A DNA stretch of 42,814 nucleotides from Nitrososphaerales archaeon (GTDB lineage Archaea; Thermoproteota; Nitrososphaeria; Nitrososphaerales; JACAEJ01), in contig JACAEJ010000041.1 in assembly GCA_013388925.1 (NCBI GenBank), positions 1-42,814 on the forward strand. The letters run 5' to 3'. Below, in pieces: positions 1 through 7,261 of this stretch. The notes beneath the pieces are model-generated. The model saw only the letters and a program-made list of their open reading frames with translations. It made no database searches and was not told the origin of the DNA. Every line of letters starts with the position of its first letter. Position 1 is the first letter of the stretch. A program made the position numbers and the translations under genes.

Positions 1-1
1 A

Positions 2-1906
2 GACGATCCTGATTTGAGAAGGAAGAAGTGGGGGAGAATGGTCATATCGGCCACCCCTCAGACAGTCAAGAACGATCTTCTTCGTGGGAGAATGGAGACA
101 AGGGACTTCTCCCTCTTGATCTTTGATGAAGCCCACAGAGCGATAGGCGATCATCCCTACAGCGTCATAGGCAGAAGGTTTGCTGAGGACAACCCCAATT
201 GCAGGACCATGGGTCTTACAGCATCTCCTCCATCTGACAGGGAAAGGTTGGAAGAAGTCATGAAGAACTTGAACTTAAGAAGGATAGAGGCAAGGGACGA
301 AAGGAGCGAAGATGTGAGAGGTTACGTCTACAAGACGAAGATAGAGTGGATCAGGCTCGACCTACCTCCCATCATATCAGAGATAAGAAGGGCGCTAAGG
401 GAGGCCCTATCGACAAAGCTCAAGACGTTGGAAGAAGCCCATCTGCTCAAATTTGATGGCAAGGAGTACATAGGCATGAAAAAGCTCCTTGATCTTAGGC
501 AAAAGGCCGAGCAGAGCGGCGTGCCAGAGGCTAGGTCGTCCTTACTTTCATCCATAAGGCTAACTCATGCCATTAACCTGCTGGAGACTCAGAGCATATC
601 GGCCTTTGTCAATTTCATAGAAAGGCTGTTCACGAGGGTTAGGGGAATAGGCGTAAAAGACCTTTTGGGAGACCGTCACGTCAGGGAGGCCTACGAGGCT
701 GCGAGGGGTGCTCTGGCGATAGGAATAGAGCACCCAAAAGTTCAGGAGATAGAAAGGGTTACTTCATCGCTGAAGGATAGTGAGAAAGCCATCGTCTTTG
801 CAAGCTACAGAAACTCTGTCGAGACCCTTCAGAGCAGGCTATCATCAAAAGGGATCAAAGTAGGAATGTTGATAGGGAAGAGGGGGGAGGGGGGCCAGTC
901 ACAGGAGGAGCAAATCAGGGCTCTAAATGGTTTGAGGGAAGGAACCTTCAACGTTTTGGTAGCGACTCAAGTGGGCGAAGAGGGTTTGGACGTATCAGAC
1001 TGCAACCATGTAATATTTTACGACAATGTCCCAAGCGCCATAAGGTTCGTCCAGAGAAGGGGTAGAACAGGTAGAAGGGCTCCTGGCAGAGTAATGATCC
1101 TTATGGCAAAAGGGACTAAAGATGAAGCATACTACTGGGTGGGCAGGAAGAGGCTAAAGGAGACCAAGGAAATCATAAAAGAGGTAGGAAAGGAAGAGAG
1201 AGGTCCCCTCGATGAGTATGTGAAGAAGGAGCGCCCAGAGTCGCCCGTGATATACGTGGATGCTCGTGAGACGATTGGCATGATAGAAAGCCTCAGGGGT
1301 CTAGGTGCCAAAGTTGAGGTCAAGACTCTTGACATAGGGGATTTTGTCCTATCTAGCGATTTGATAGTTGAGAGGAAGACAGTAGAGGACTTCGTAAGAT
1401 CGGTCATGGACAGCAGGCTCTTTAAGCAAGCGATGGCGATGAAGGGCTCCTACAGAAGGCCCATCTTGATACTGCAAGGGGAGCTGAAGGATGCTATGGG
1501 GATTGGGGAGGGTGCCTTCTTTGGTGCTCTAGCGAGCATAATTTCTGACTTTCAGATTCCCATCTTCATGACCCACAACGAGGAAGAGACTGCAAAGATG
1601 CTCTATCATATAGCCCGTCGTGAGCAGATAGGGGCAAAGAGGGAGGTTAGAGTTAGAGAGGGCAAGAAGCCTATGAGTATGGATGAGATTCAACGCTACA
1701 TAGTGTCCGGTATACCCAGTATTGATGCAGTCTTGGCCGATAGGTTGTTGAAGGAACTTGGAACGGTTGAGAAGGTGTTTACAACCGATGAAGATGAGTT
1801 GAAGAAAGTGAAGGGGATAGGTGATAAGTTGGCGAAGAGGATAAGAGAAATATCCAAAGCGAAGTATGAGCTCAGGCGATCTATGACAACTAACCAAAGC
1901 ACTTGA
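2..1906 (+). CDS. hef: Hef-type helicase/ERCC4 nuclease, 5' truncated by window
   Basis: Archaeal Hef (XPF/FANCM relative) that processes forked and branched DNA at stalled replication forks. The reading frame is open to the left edge, so the TTG at 14 is not the true start; roughly the first 100 residues with the Walker A motif lie outside. Visible are the DEAH box (FDEAHRAIGD), motif III (LTASP), helicase C motifs (FASYRNSVETL, QRRGRTGR), then an ERCC4 nuclease core (GDFVLS, VERKTVEDF) and a C-terminal tandem helix-hairpin-helix (KKVKGIGDKLAKRI). Helicase and nuclease in one chain is the form found in Euryarchaeota and some TACK lineages, whereas Crenarchaeota keep a short XPF without helicase. 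A 23-nt gap follows. Confidence 0.95.
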   Translation, partial: DDPDLRRKKWGRMVISATPQTVKNDLLRGRMETRDFSLLIFDEAHRAIGDHPYSVIGRRFAEDNPNCRTMGLTASPPSDRERLEEVMKNLNLRRIEARDERSEDVRGYVYKTKIEWIRLDLPPIISEIRRALREALSTKLKTLEEAHLLKFDGKEYIGMKKLLDLRQKAEQSGVPEARSSLLSSIRLTHAINLLETQSISAFVNFIERLFTRVRGIGVKDLLGDRHVREAYEAARGALAIGIEHPKVQEIERVTSSLKDSEKAIVFASYRNSVETLQSRLSSKGIKVGMLIGKRGEGGQSQEEQIRALNGLREGTFNVLVATQVGEEGLDVSDCNHVIFYDNVPSAIRFVQRRGRTGRRAPGRVMILMAKGTKDEAYYWVGRKRLKETKEIIKEVGKEERGPLDEYVKKERPESPVIYVDARETIGMIESLRGLGAKVEVKTLDIGDFVLSSDLIVERKTVEDFVRSVMDSRLFKQAMAMKGSYRRPILILQGELKDAMGIGEGAFFGALASIISDFQIPIFMTHNEEETAKMLYHIARREQIGAKREVRVREGKKPMSMDEIQRYIVSGIPSIDAVLADRLLKELGTVEKVFTTDEDELKKVKGIGDKLAKRIREISKAKYELRRSMTTNQST

Positions 1907-1929
1907 TGACTCAAACATCTGGTGAATAA

Positions 1930-2916
1930 ATGGGGATAAGATTGGCCAAGAAGTCTTCGATGAAGAGGGTCTTGCTCTTGGTATCCACCTTAGTATTGGT
2001 GAGCGCTATTCTTGTCTCATGGTTCGCCTATTATAATTATCGACTTTCCGAAAGTGAACTGGACAAAAGGTTAGAAAAGGCTATCGACTTCCTTCTTATC
2101 CAGTACACCCCCCAACTAAGACTATGCTGTGAAGCCCCTTACGTTGCCCCAAACACCTACTGGCTGGCAAGCGATAATCTCCTAGCATATCATGCCCTTG
2201 AGCCCTATTATCCCAATATTTCAATGACGGTTTATCTGGAATTGGAGGGGCGTGATGGGTTGAAGAGTGAACTCTACGAGACCCTCTTTGGCGAGAGCGT
2301 ACCCTTGCCCATAAAAGAGAAAGTAACTTATGTCATAGAGCAACATGATAATTACGTCATAAAGACCGATGTTCACAATTGCACCTCCGCCTTCCCTTAC
2401 TGGGACGAGTATGCCAACCTTCTGATATGTAGCGCTCTTTCTTTGCACTGGGAGGGAAATCATACAGGCGCTCTAAGACTCTTCGACAAAGCGGTTGGAA
2501 TGTGGGATGGAAAAGGTCTGCGTGATAGGGCTATAGAAGAGGCAGAAGAGAACCTTCTTGGCCTCTATGAAACCTACAAGTTGGCGTTATTGCTGTACGC
2601 ATCGAGAATCCTTCAACGCCCACTACCATTTAGGTCCCAGCTCGAAAGCGTCTTGTGGACAACACAAAGGGTTAGCGATGGCGGTATGGTGACTCACTAC
2701 AACGGCTCTACCACTCCGATAACACCTATCGGGGACGCAAATACGGAAACCACATCCCTCACAATAATAGCTTACAGATATACACCAACCACGAATAGTT
2801 ACTCTTTTCCTAGCTTAGGTACTCAATGCTGTGCATGTAGAGACGGTGCGGAATCGCTTAGACGTTTCTATCGACTCTTCTTACACGAACCATCAAAATC
2901 TTCTTTGATTATTTAG
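1930..2916 (+). CDS. Unknown protein with N-terminal membrane anchor or signal
   Basis: Not recognised. The N-terminus is basic (RLAKKSSMKR) and followed by one hydrophobic segment (about residues 13-35), so the protein is probably exported and anchored with its body outside. The body has several N-x-S/T sequons and Trp/Tyr-rich stretches (PNTYWLASDNLLAYHAL, ETYKLALLLYASRIL) of the kind seen in alpha/alpha-toroid secreted proteins, but I cannot name a family. The last 45 or so residues (Cys/Arg/Ser-rich, ending SKSSLII) look unlike the rest; another frame there also reads plausibly (VETVRNRLDVSIDSSY), so a frameshift near 2800 is possible but unproven. ATG start, 23 nt after hef. Confidence 0.6.
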   Translation: MGIRLAKKSSMKRVLLLVSTLVLVSAILVSWFAYYNYRLSESELDKRLEKAIDFLLIQYTPQLRLCCEAPYVAPNTYWLASDNLLAYHALEPYYPNISMTVYLELEGRDGLKSELYETLFGESVPLPIKEKVTYVIEQHDNYVIKTDVHNCTSAFPYWDEYANLLICSALSLHWEGNHTGALRLFDKAVGMWDGKGLRDRAIEEAEENLLGLYETYKLALLLYASRILQRPLPFRSQLESVLWTTQRVSDGGMVTHYNGSTTPITPIGDANTETTSLTIIAYRYTPTTNSYSFPSLGTQCCACRDGAESLRRFYRLFLHEPSKSSLII

Positions 2917-2923
2917 GCCATCA

Positions 2924-3262
2924 TCAGGCCTTCTTCATCTTCTCAATTATCTCCATGTAGATAAGAATCAGTCTGGCTATACTTGCCTGTTTTTCTACGT
3001 CCTCCTCCTTGCTCAGAGCATCAGAGAGTCGCTGAATCTTATCTAACGCAATATCTCCAAGGCTCGCAGGCACCCCGCCTTCAAGGCTAACTCTCTCTAT
3101 TGATACCAAGTCTGATAGATCATCACAATTTACGCAAAGGCTCCTGTTCTTGTACCTCACCTGAAGGCCTCCACACTTTGGGCACACTTCTTTCAGTAAG
3201 ATCGCTCCCTTTCTTATGAGCTTTGCAGCATCACCCATCTTGTCCTTTTTGACTTCGGCCAA
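2924..3262 (-). CDS. Sjogren/scleroderma autoantigen 1 (p27)-like Zn protein
   Basis: Small protein with one CxxC...CxxC zinc-binding module (CPKCGGLQVRYKNRSLCVNCDD, about residues 28-50) preceded by a helix (DAAKLIRKGAILL), the typical layout of the archaeal autoantigen p27 family (PF06677-like). The biochemical role of the archaeal members is not established. The ORF-track start is TTG at 3262 with an in-frame stop just upstream; the ATG nine codons in (MGDAAKLIRKG, 3238) is an equally good start. It lies convergent to the upstream unknown gene and divergent from the UPF0147 gene. Confidence 0.8.
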   Translation of the reverse strand: MAEVKKDKMGDAAKLIRKGAILLKEVCPKCGGLQVRYKNRSLCVNCDDLSDLVSIERVSLEGGVPASLGDIALDKIQRLSDALSKEEDVEKQASIARLILIYMEIIEKMKKA

Positions 3263-3337
3263 GGTCTAGCCTGATGATGGTATGAGTACATATGTAAACT
3301 TTGATTTTTGAGCCTATGTAACACCTCATCCACAATT

Positions 3338-3346
3338 CTTATTTAT
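3338..3346 (+). promoter_or_regulatory. TATA box for UPF0147 gene
   Basis: CTTATTTAT lies about 45 nt before the ATG at 3386, giving a predicted transcript start near 3368 and a short leader containing a GGGTG-like Shine-Dalgarno element. Confidence 0.5.
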
Positions 3347-3385
3347 GGATGTCCAGAATGATATAGGGATTATGAGGCGGGTGTT

Positions 3386-3661
3386 ATGGGCTCAAAGAAG
3401 CAGAAGGAGAACGAGGAGAGGCTCGCCAAGGCCATCAGCACTCTACAGTCGGTAGCAGATAGCAACATAACGCCAAGAAACATAAGGAAGATAGCCAAGG
3501 ATGCCATTGTAATGCTTCAGGATGCAAAGTTGAGTATGGGGGTCAGGGCTGCCAATGCCATAAGCATGCTCGATGAAATATCTCAGGATCCAAATATGCC
3601 ATCCTTTGCACGTGTCACTATATGGTCGGCTCTAAGCCACCTAGAGAGTATAAGGGATTAA
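3386..3661 (+). CDS. UPF0147 family protein
   Basis: Ninety-one-residue, all-helical archaeal protein. The middle (SNITPRNIRKIAKDAIVMLQD...GVRAANAISMLDEISQDPNMP) and tail (RVTIWSALSHLESIRD) match the UPF0147 family, which is nearly universal in archaea but has no assigned function. Length agrees with the family. It has its own TATA box and is followed after 36 nt by MBF1 on the same strand, so the UPF0147-MBF1-PUA-NAC group may be co-transcribed. Confidence 0.88.
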   Translation: MGSKKQKENEERLAKAISTLQSVADSNITPRNIRKIAKDAIVMLQDAKLSMGVRAANAISMLDEISQDPNMPSFARVTIWSALSHLESIRD

Positions 3662-3697
3662 GATGGTTAATGCTACTCGAGAAGGGGGTGTGGTGCG

Positions 3698-4087
3698 ATG
3701 ACTTGTGAGATTTGTGGAAGCCCCACCGAACGCCTGTTCTCGGTCCTGATAGAGGGCGCAACCCTTAGGGTCTGTGGCTCTTGCGCGAAGCTCGGTTCTC
3801 CGGTCAGGGAAAGAAAGGTCACTAGGGTAGCAGTGCAGAGGCCCAAGCCTCCCACCTCTTCTTTGGAGGAGCCTTCAATGGAGCTAGTACAAGAGTACCA
3901 TAGAGTAATAAAGCAGGCCAGAGAGAGGCTCGGGTTGTCCCAAGAACAGCTAGGGCACAAGATAAACGAAAAGTCTTCCGTGATAAGGCTCATGGAGAGT
4001 GGCAAGCTCAAGCCCAACGACCTTTTGGTAAGGAAGGTGGAGCACGCGCTGAAGATAAGGCTCCTTGCGCCTGTTGAGAGCGAGTGA
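3698..4087 (+). CDS. MBF1-like transcription factor (Zn ribbon + HTH)
   Basis: Archaeal multiprotein bridging factor 1 homolog. The N-terminal zinc ribbon (CEICGSPTERLF...LRVCGSCAKLG, residues 2-31) is followed by a basic/proline linker and an XRE-type helix-turn-helix (ARERLGLSQEQLGHKINEKSSVIRLMESGKLKP, about 68-105). Archaeal MBF1 associates with the 30S subunit and probably has a translation-linked role, unlike the coactivator role in eukaryotes. The neighbours NAC and a PUA protein support a translation setting. The start ATG is preceded by GGTGTGGTGCG. Confidence 0.9.
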   Translation: MTCEICGSPTERLFSVLIEGATLRVCGSCAKLGSPVRERKVTRVAVQRPKPPTSSLEEPSMELVQEYHRVIKQARERLGLSQEQLGHKINEKSSVIRLMESGKLKPNDLLVRKVEHALKIRLLAPVESE

Positions 4088-4119
4088 TTTTTCACAAGTT
4101 TGCATAATCTGATGATGCC

Positions 4120-4581
4120 TTGGACCCAAAAAAAAGGCTCTCTATGACGATAGACTACCTCTTTGGCAGAGGGACAAGTAGTGTCATCCCCGTCGATAGA
4201 CTGAACTTTGCCTTTTCCAAGAGGACTGGTAGGATGAAGAGCGTGCTGTTGGACGGCAAATTGTTGGCCACCCTTCGCTCCGATGGAGGCATAGCTCTAA
4301 CCATCCACGGAGCAGATCTACTGACAAAGCATCCAGGATTCTTCGAAAACTGTGTAGTGGTGGGAGATGAAGCAAGAGAATACGTATCCATGGGCAGATC
4401 TGCCTTTGTAAAACATGTGGTAAGCTGTGGGGACAGGATAAGGCCTGGCTCAGAAGTAGTTGTAGTGGACACTAATAGGCGGGTAATAGCAGTGGGCAAG
4501 GCCATTCTATCGGCAAGAATGATGAGGAGCTTCAAGCAAGGTGTTGCGGTAAAAGTAAGGGAGGGGATAAAAAACGTATAA
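4120..4581 (+). CDS. PUA-domain RNA-binding protein
   Basis: About 150 residues. The C-terminal half (VVGDEAREYVSMGRSAFVKHVVSCGDRIRPGSEVVVVDTNRRVIAVGKAILSA) is a PUA domain, as in archaeosine transglycosylase and pseudouridine synthases. The N-terminal half (YLFGRGTSSVIP...RMKSVLLDGKLLATLRSDGGIALTIHGA) matches the pre-PUA region of archaeal stand-alone PUA proteins. No catalytic domain is present, so it is probably an RNA-binding factor for rRNA or tRNA. The ORF-track start is TTG; an internal ATG (MTIDYLFG, residue 9) is a possible alternative. NAC follows after 8 nt. Confidence 0.8.
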   Translation: MDPKKRLSMTIDYLFGRGTSSVIPVDRLNFAFSKRTGRMKSVLLDGKLLATLRSDGGIALTIHGADLLTKHPGFFENCVVVGDEAREYVSMGRSAFVKHVVSCGDRIRPGSEVVVVDTNRRVIAVGKAILSARMMRSFKQGVAVKVREGIKNV

Positions 4582-4589
4582 TAACTTGA

Positions 4590-4958
4590 ATGAGCCTGTT
4601 CTTGGGCAAAGAGGCGATGGTCGTGAAGGTGGGTGATAGGCAGGCCAAGAGAATGCTAGAGAGGATGGGGGTAAACCTTGAGCCCATAAATGGAGTAGAA
4701 GAAGTTATCATAAGAACCATTAGTAAAGACATAGTCATCAGGGACCCTAACGTGTCTGAGGTCAAGGCCAAGGGAATCAGGGTCTTTCAGGTCATGGGAG
4801 AAGATATTGAGGAAAGGATCAGAGAGGCGCCCAAGTTTACTGAAGAGGATATTCTTCTGGTTGCCCAGCAGGCTAATGTATCAAAAGAAGTTGCAGCAAA
4901 TGCTTTGGCCGAATCAAATGGAGACCTAGCTCAAGCCATATTAAAGTTGACATCTTAA
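4590..4958 (+). CDS. nac: Nascent polypeptide-associated complex protein (archaeal NAC)
   Basis: Archaeal NAC (alpha-type homodimer) that binds nascent chains at the ribosome exit. The NAC domain occupies about residues 15-75 (RQAKRMLERMGVNLEPINGVEEVIIRTISKDIVIRDPNVSEVKAKGIRVFQVMG) and a UBA domain the C-terminus (TEEDILLVAQQANVSKEVAANALAESNGDLAQAILKL). Length is typical. Last gene of the UPF0147-MBF1-PUA-NAC run. Confidence 0.93.
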   Translation: MSLFLGKEAMVVKVGDRQAKRMLERMGVNLEPINGVEEVIIRTISKDIVIRDPNVSEVKAKGIRVFQVMGEDIEERIREAPKFTEEDILLVAQQANVSKEVAANALAESNGDLAQAILKLTS

Positions 4959-5067
4959 AGTCTTGCAATAACTATCTTGCAAACAAGCTTTATTCTCCTA
5001 GTTTGCGCTATAGGCTCATACATCAAAGAAAAAAGAAATCAGGATAATGATTTGATTGTCGATTTGG

Positions 5068-5448
5068 TTATTCTATGCCCCATTTTTTTGTTATTTTCAC
5101 TATTATGAAGATTACAAATGCAACTATCAGGAATGTTATCAAAGCTCCTATGAAGTGGCCTACGCGGAAGGGCCCTAATTGAATCGTATCCCATGCAACT
5201 CCCGGCATCGCTAGCTCTATTATGGGCATGATCAGATCGCCTACAAGTGCTTGGACCAAGGTGCCAAGGTACAAGCCGAGAATAAAGGCAACCGCCATTC
5301 CCATGACCTTGTACTTTGAAACAAAATCCATGAACTCTCCCCAGAGGCCCTTGGGCTTTGTTGGCGTTGGGGCTGGCTTTGGCTCTAAAATTGTTCGAAT
5401 ACGCCTCAGCTCTTCAAGTATCTCTTCATCCTTCACCAAAATGATCAA
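5068..5448 (-). CDS. mscL: Large-conductance mechanosensitive channel MscL
   Basis: Osmotic safety-valve channel of the cytoplasmic membrane. Two transmembrane helices are clear: TM1 (KVMGMAVAFILGLYLGTLVQALVGDLIMP, ending in the conserved DLIMP) and TM2 (FIGALITFLIVAFVIFIIVKI), joined by a short outer loop. An N-terminal extension of about 30 residues contains a charged helix (DEEILEELRRIR) and a Pro-rich linker before the usual start of the fold. The track start is TTG (5448); a GTG four codons inside (VKDEEIL) may be the real one. Convergent with NAC. Confidence 0.88.
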   Translation of the reverse strand: MIILVKDEEILEELRRIRTILEPKPAPTPTKPKGLWGEFMDFVSKYKVMGMAVAFILGLYLGTLVQALVGDLIMPIIELAMPGVAWDTIQLGPFRVGHFIGALITFLIVAFVIFIIVKITKKWGIE

Positions 5449-5523
5449 AAATTAGGCTCTTCTCTTTTTCTTATAAATGTTTTGACATATTAGGAAGAAT
5501 CTTTCATACGTGAATCTCTATAG

Positions 5524-5536
5524 AAATTTTTAATTC
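5524..5536 (+). promoter_or_regulatory. TATA box for mptG
   Basis: AAATTTTTAATTC is centred about 29 nt before the mptG ATG, which would give a leaderless or nearly leaderless transcript. Confidence 0.5.
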
Positions 5537-5558
5537 ATCCTTTAGAATTAGGGGTAGT

Positions 5559-6542
5559 ATGATCAGAGTGATCATAAAGACACCATCGAGGTTACACATG
5601 ACCCTCATAGATCTCAACGGTAGCTTGGGGAGGATAGATGGTGGAGTAGGGATAGCGTTAGAGAGGCCCAAAGTGGCTCTGGAATCAGAGCTCATGAACG
5701 TTGGGATATTGGTCGAAGGAGACGATGATGGTAGAACGCTTGGGATTGTGAATACGGTTTTGAAGAACTACGGTTTGAAAGGTGGGATTCATATCAAGGT
5801 TCTTGAAAAGTACGACGAACACGTGGGACTCGGCCTTGGCACCCAGCTATCGTTGGCCACTGCCTTTTCAATAGCAAAATTGCACGGAATTTGCGTCGGT
5901 CCGAAAGAGTTGGCCAAGGTTGTCGGGAGAGGTGGAACTTCTGGGATAGGAGTAGCTGCCTTTGAAACTGGTGGAATGATCGTCGATGGTGGCCATACTT
6001 TTGGTCAAGACAAACAGAAGCAGAGCTTCCTGCCGTCTTCGGCCTCCAAAGCTCCTCCTGCCCCGATAATCTCGAGACTGGACTTCCCTGAAGATTGGTT
6101 GATAGTGCTGGCTACCCCAAAGGAAAACCAGAGAATTCATGGTTCTCTTGAAGTCGAGCTTTTTTCCAAGAACTGTCCGATACCCATAAGTGAAGTTCAA
6201 GCACTATCACACATAATACTAATGAAGCTCCTGCCCTCGGTCGTTACAAAGGACGTAGCCGAATTCGGAGAGGCCGTATCTCTCATGCAAGGGATAGGCT
6301 TCAAGAAGATAGAGTTGAATCTTCAGTCTAATAGGGTAAAAGAGGTTATGACTGTGATGGCTGAGACTGGTGCCTATGGTGTAGGTTTGAGTTCCTTTGG
6401 GCCCACGCTCTACACAGTTGTCGATAGCATAAAGAAGGCCAAGGCCATAGCTAAGGCTGCTGAAGACGGGATGAAAGAGACGGGAGGAGTGGTGCTGATA
6501 ACGAAGGCGAACAACAAGGGCGCTGAAGTATCCGCGATTTGA
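5559..6542 (+). CDS. mptG: Beta-ribofuranosylaminobenzene 5'-phosphate synthase (methanopterin)
   Basis: GHMP-superfamily enzyme that condenses PRPP with a 4-substituted benzoate (4-aminobenzoate or 4-hydroxybenzoate) with loss of CO2 and PPi, the committed step to the arylamine part of tetrahydromethanopterin. The N-terminus (IKTPSRLHMTLIDLNGSLGRIDGGVGIALERP) is characteristic and the GHMP glycine loop is present (HVGLGLGTQLSLATAFSIAKLHG, about residues 88-110). At 327 residues it has the family length. Its convergent neighbour is a DUF98 chorismate lyase, which would supply 4-hydroxybenzoate. This points to methanopterin-linked C1 metabolism. Confidence 0.93.
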   Translation: MIRVIIKTPSRLHMTLIDLNGSLGRIDGGVGIALERPKVALESELMNVGILVEGDDDGRTLGIVNTVLKNYGLKGGIHIKVLEKYDEHVGLGLGTQLSLATAFSIAKLHGICVGPKELAKVVGRGGTSGIGVAAFETGGMIVDGGHTFGQDKQKQSFLPSSASKAPPAPIISRLDFPEDWLIVLATPKENQRIHGSLEVELFSKNCPIPISEVQALSHIILMKLLPSVVTKDVAEFGEAVSLMQGIGFKKIELNLQSNRVKEVMTVMAETGAYGVGLSSFGPTLYTVVDSIKKAKAIAKAAEDGMKETGGVVLITKANNKGAEVSAI

Positions 6543-6604
6543 TTTTTCATACTGAAAATCTATGATGAAATGAGCAAAAGAATCCAGATATTTGCCTATA
6601 AAAA

Positions 6605-7186
6605 TCAGAGGAAGCTCGATACAGGGAAGGCCTCTTCTATTCTTATAATTATCCTCTCATTATGTATCACCCTATAGTGTCTAGATAGCATAGAGTCCCC
6701 AACCTTGATTTTAAAGGCTTCAGCAAGTTGATCATCAGCCTTGATGACATCTATTGATTCTATCTCCCTCCTTGTCTCGAGCTTGTGGGAAATTATTATC
6801 TTTCCTATTGGTATATCCGATGAGGTTAGATCTCTTCTTATTGATTCATTTAGCCCTCTTATGGGCGTCCAAGACCTTGCGAGGACTAGGGCCTTGTCGC
6901 TATCGGGGTTCTTTAGGTAAACCACTCTGTAGTTTACTACTTCTCCAGACTTGATCTTCAAATCCTTGGCTAAGGCATCATCTGCATCGATCAGGGTTCT
7001 GACGACCGTTGCTACTACGACTGGCTTTCCTGTCAGGACTTCCAAAGTCCTTGTGACAGAGCCATCTGTCGTGAGCAGTATCTTTTGAACACTCGACAGA
7101 CTGGATCTTATCCTTTTCTCTATCCTTTTTATTGCCCCCAACATTTCGTTGATCTCCATTCCCTTCAATCTTTGCATTGCCATCAT
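6605..7186 (-). CDS. Chorismate lyase, DUF98 family (4-hydroxybenzoate synthesis)
   Basis: Chorismate lyase/UTRA fold protein of the archaeal DUF98 family. Supporting stretches are KILLTTDGSVTRTLEVLTGKPVVVATVVRT and the C-terminal core (GDSMLSRHYRVIHNERIIIRIEEAFPVSSF), whose Arg-rich strand and E-x-F-P ending resemble chorismate lyases. Known archaeal relatives release pyruvate from chorismate to make 4-hydroxybenzoate, a methanopterin precursor. It sits tail to tail with mptG, which strengthens the assignment. Several ATG codons lie near the start (MMAMQRLKGMEI), so the exact N-terminus is open. Confidence 0.82.
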   Translation of the reverse strand: MMAMQRLKGMEINEMLGAIKRIEKRIRSSLSSVQKILLTTDGSVTRTLEVLTGKPVVVATVVRTLIDADDALAKDLKIKSGEVVNYRVVYLKNPDSDKALVLARSWTPIRGLNESIRRDLTSSDIPIGKIIISHKLETRREIESIDVIKADDQLAEAFKIKVGDSMLSRHYRVIHNERIIIRIEEAFPVSSFL

Positions 7187-7261
7187 TGCTCGGTGTGGAC
7201 AGGCAACTTATGAACCTTCTCGATCACACAAGGCATAAATCAAGGCAAATCAGATCATATC

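Noticed and set aside
3673-4095. Minus-strand 140-aa ORF over MBF1
   Set aside because: Antisense to a well-recognised MBF1 gene; no family resemblance.
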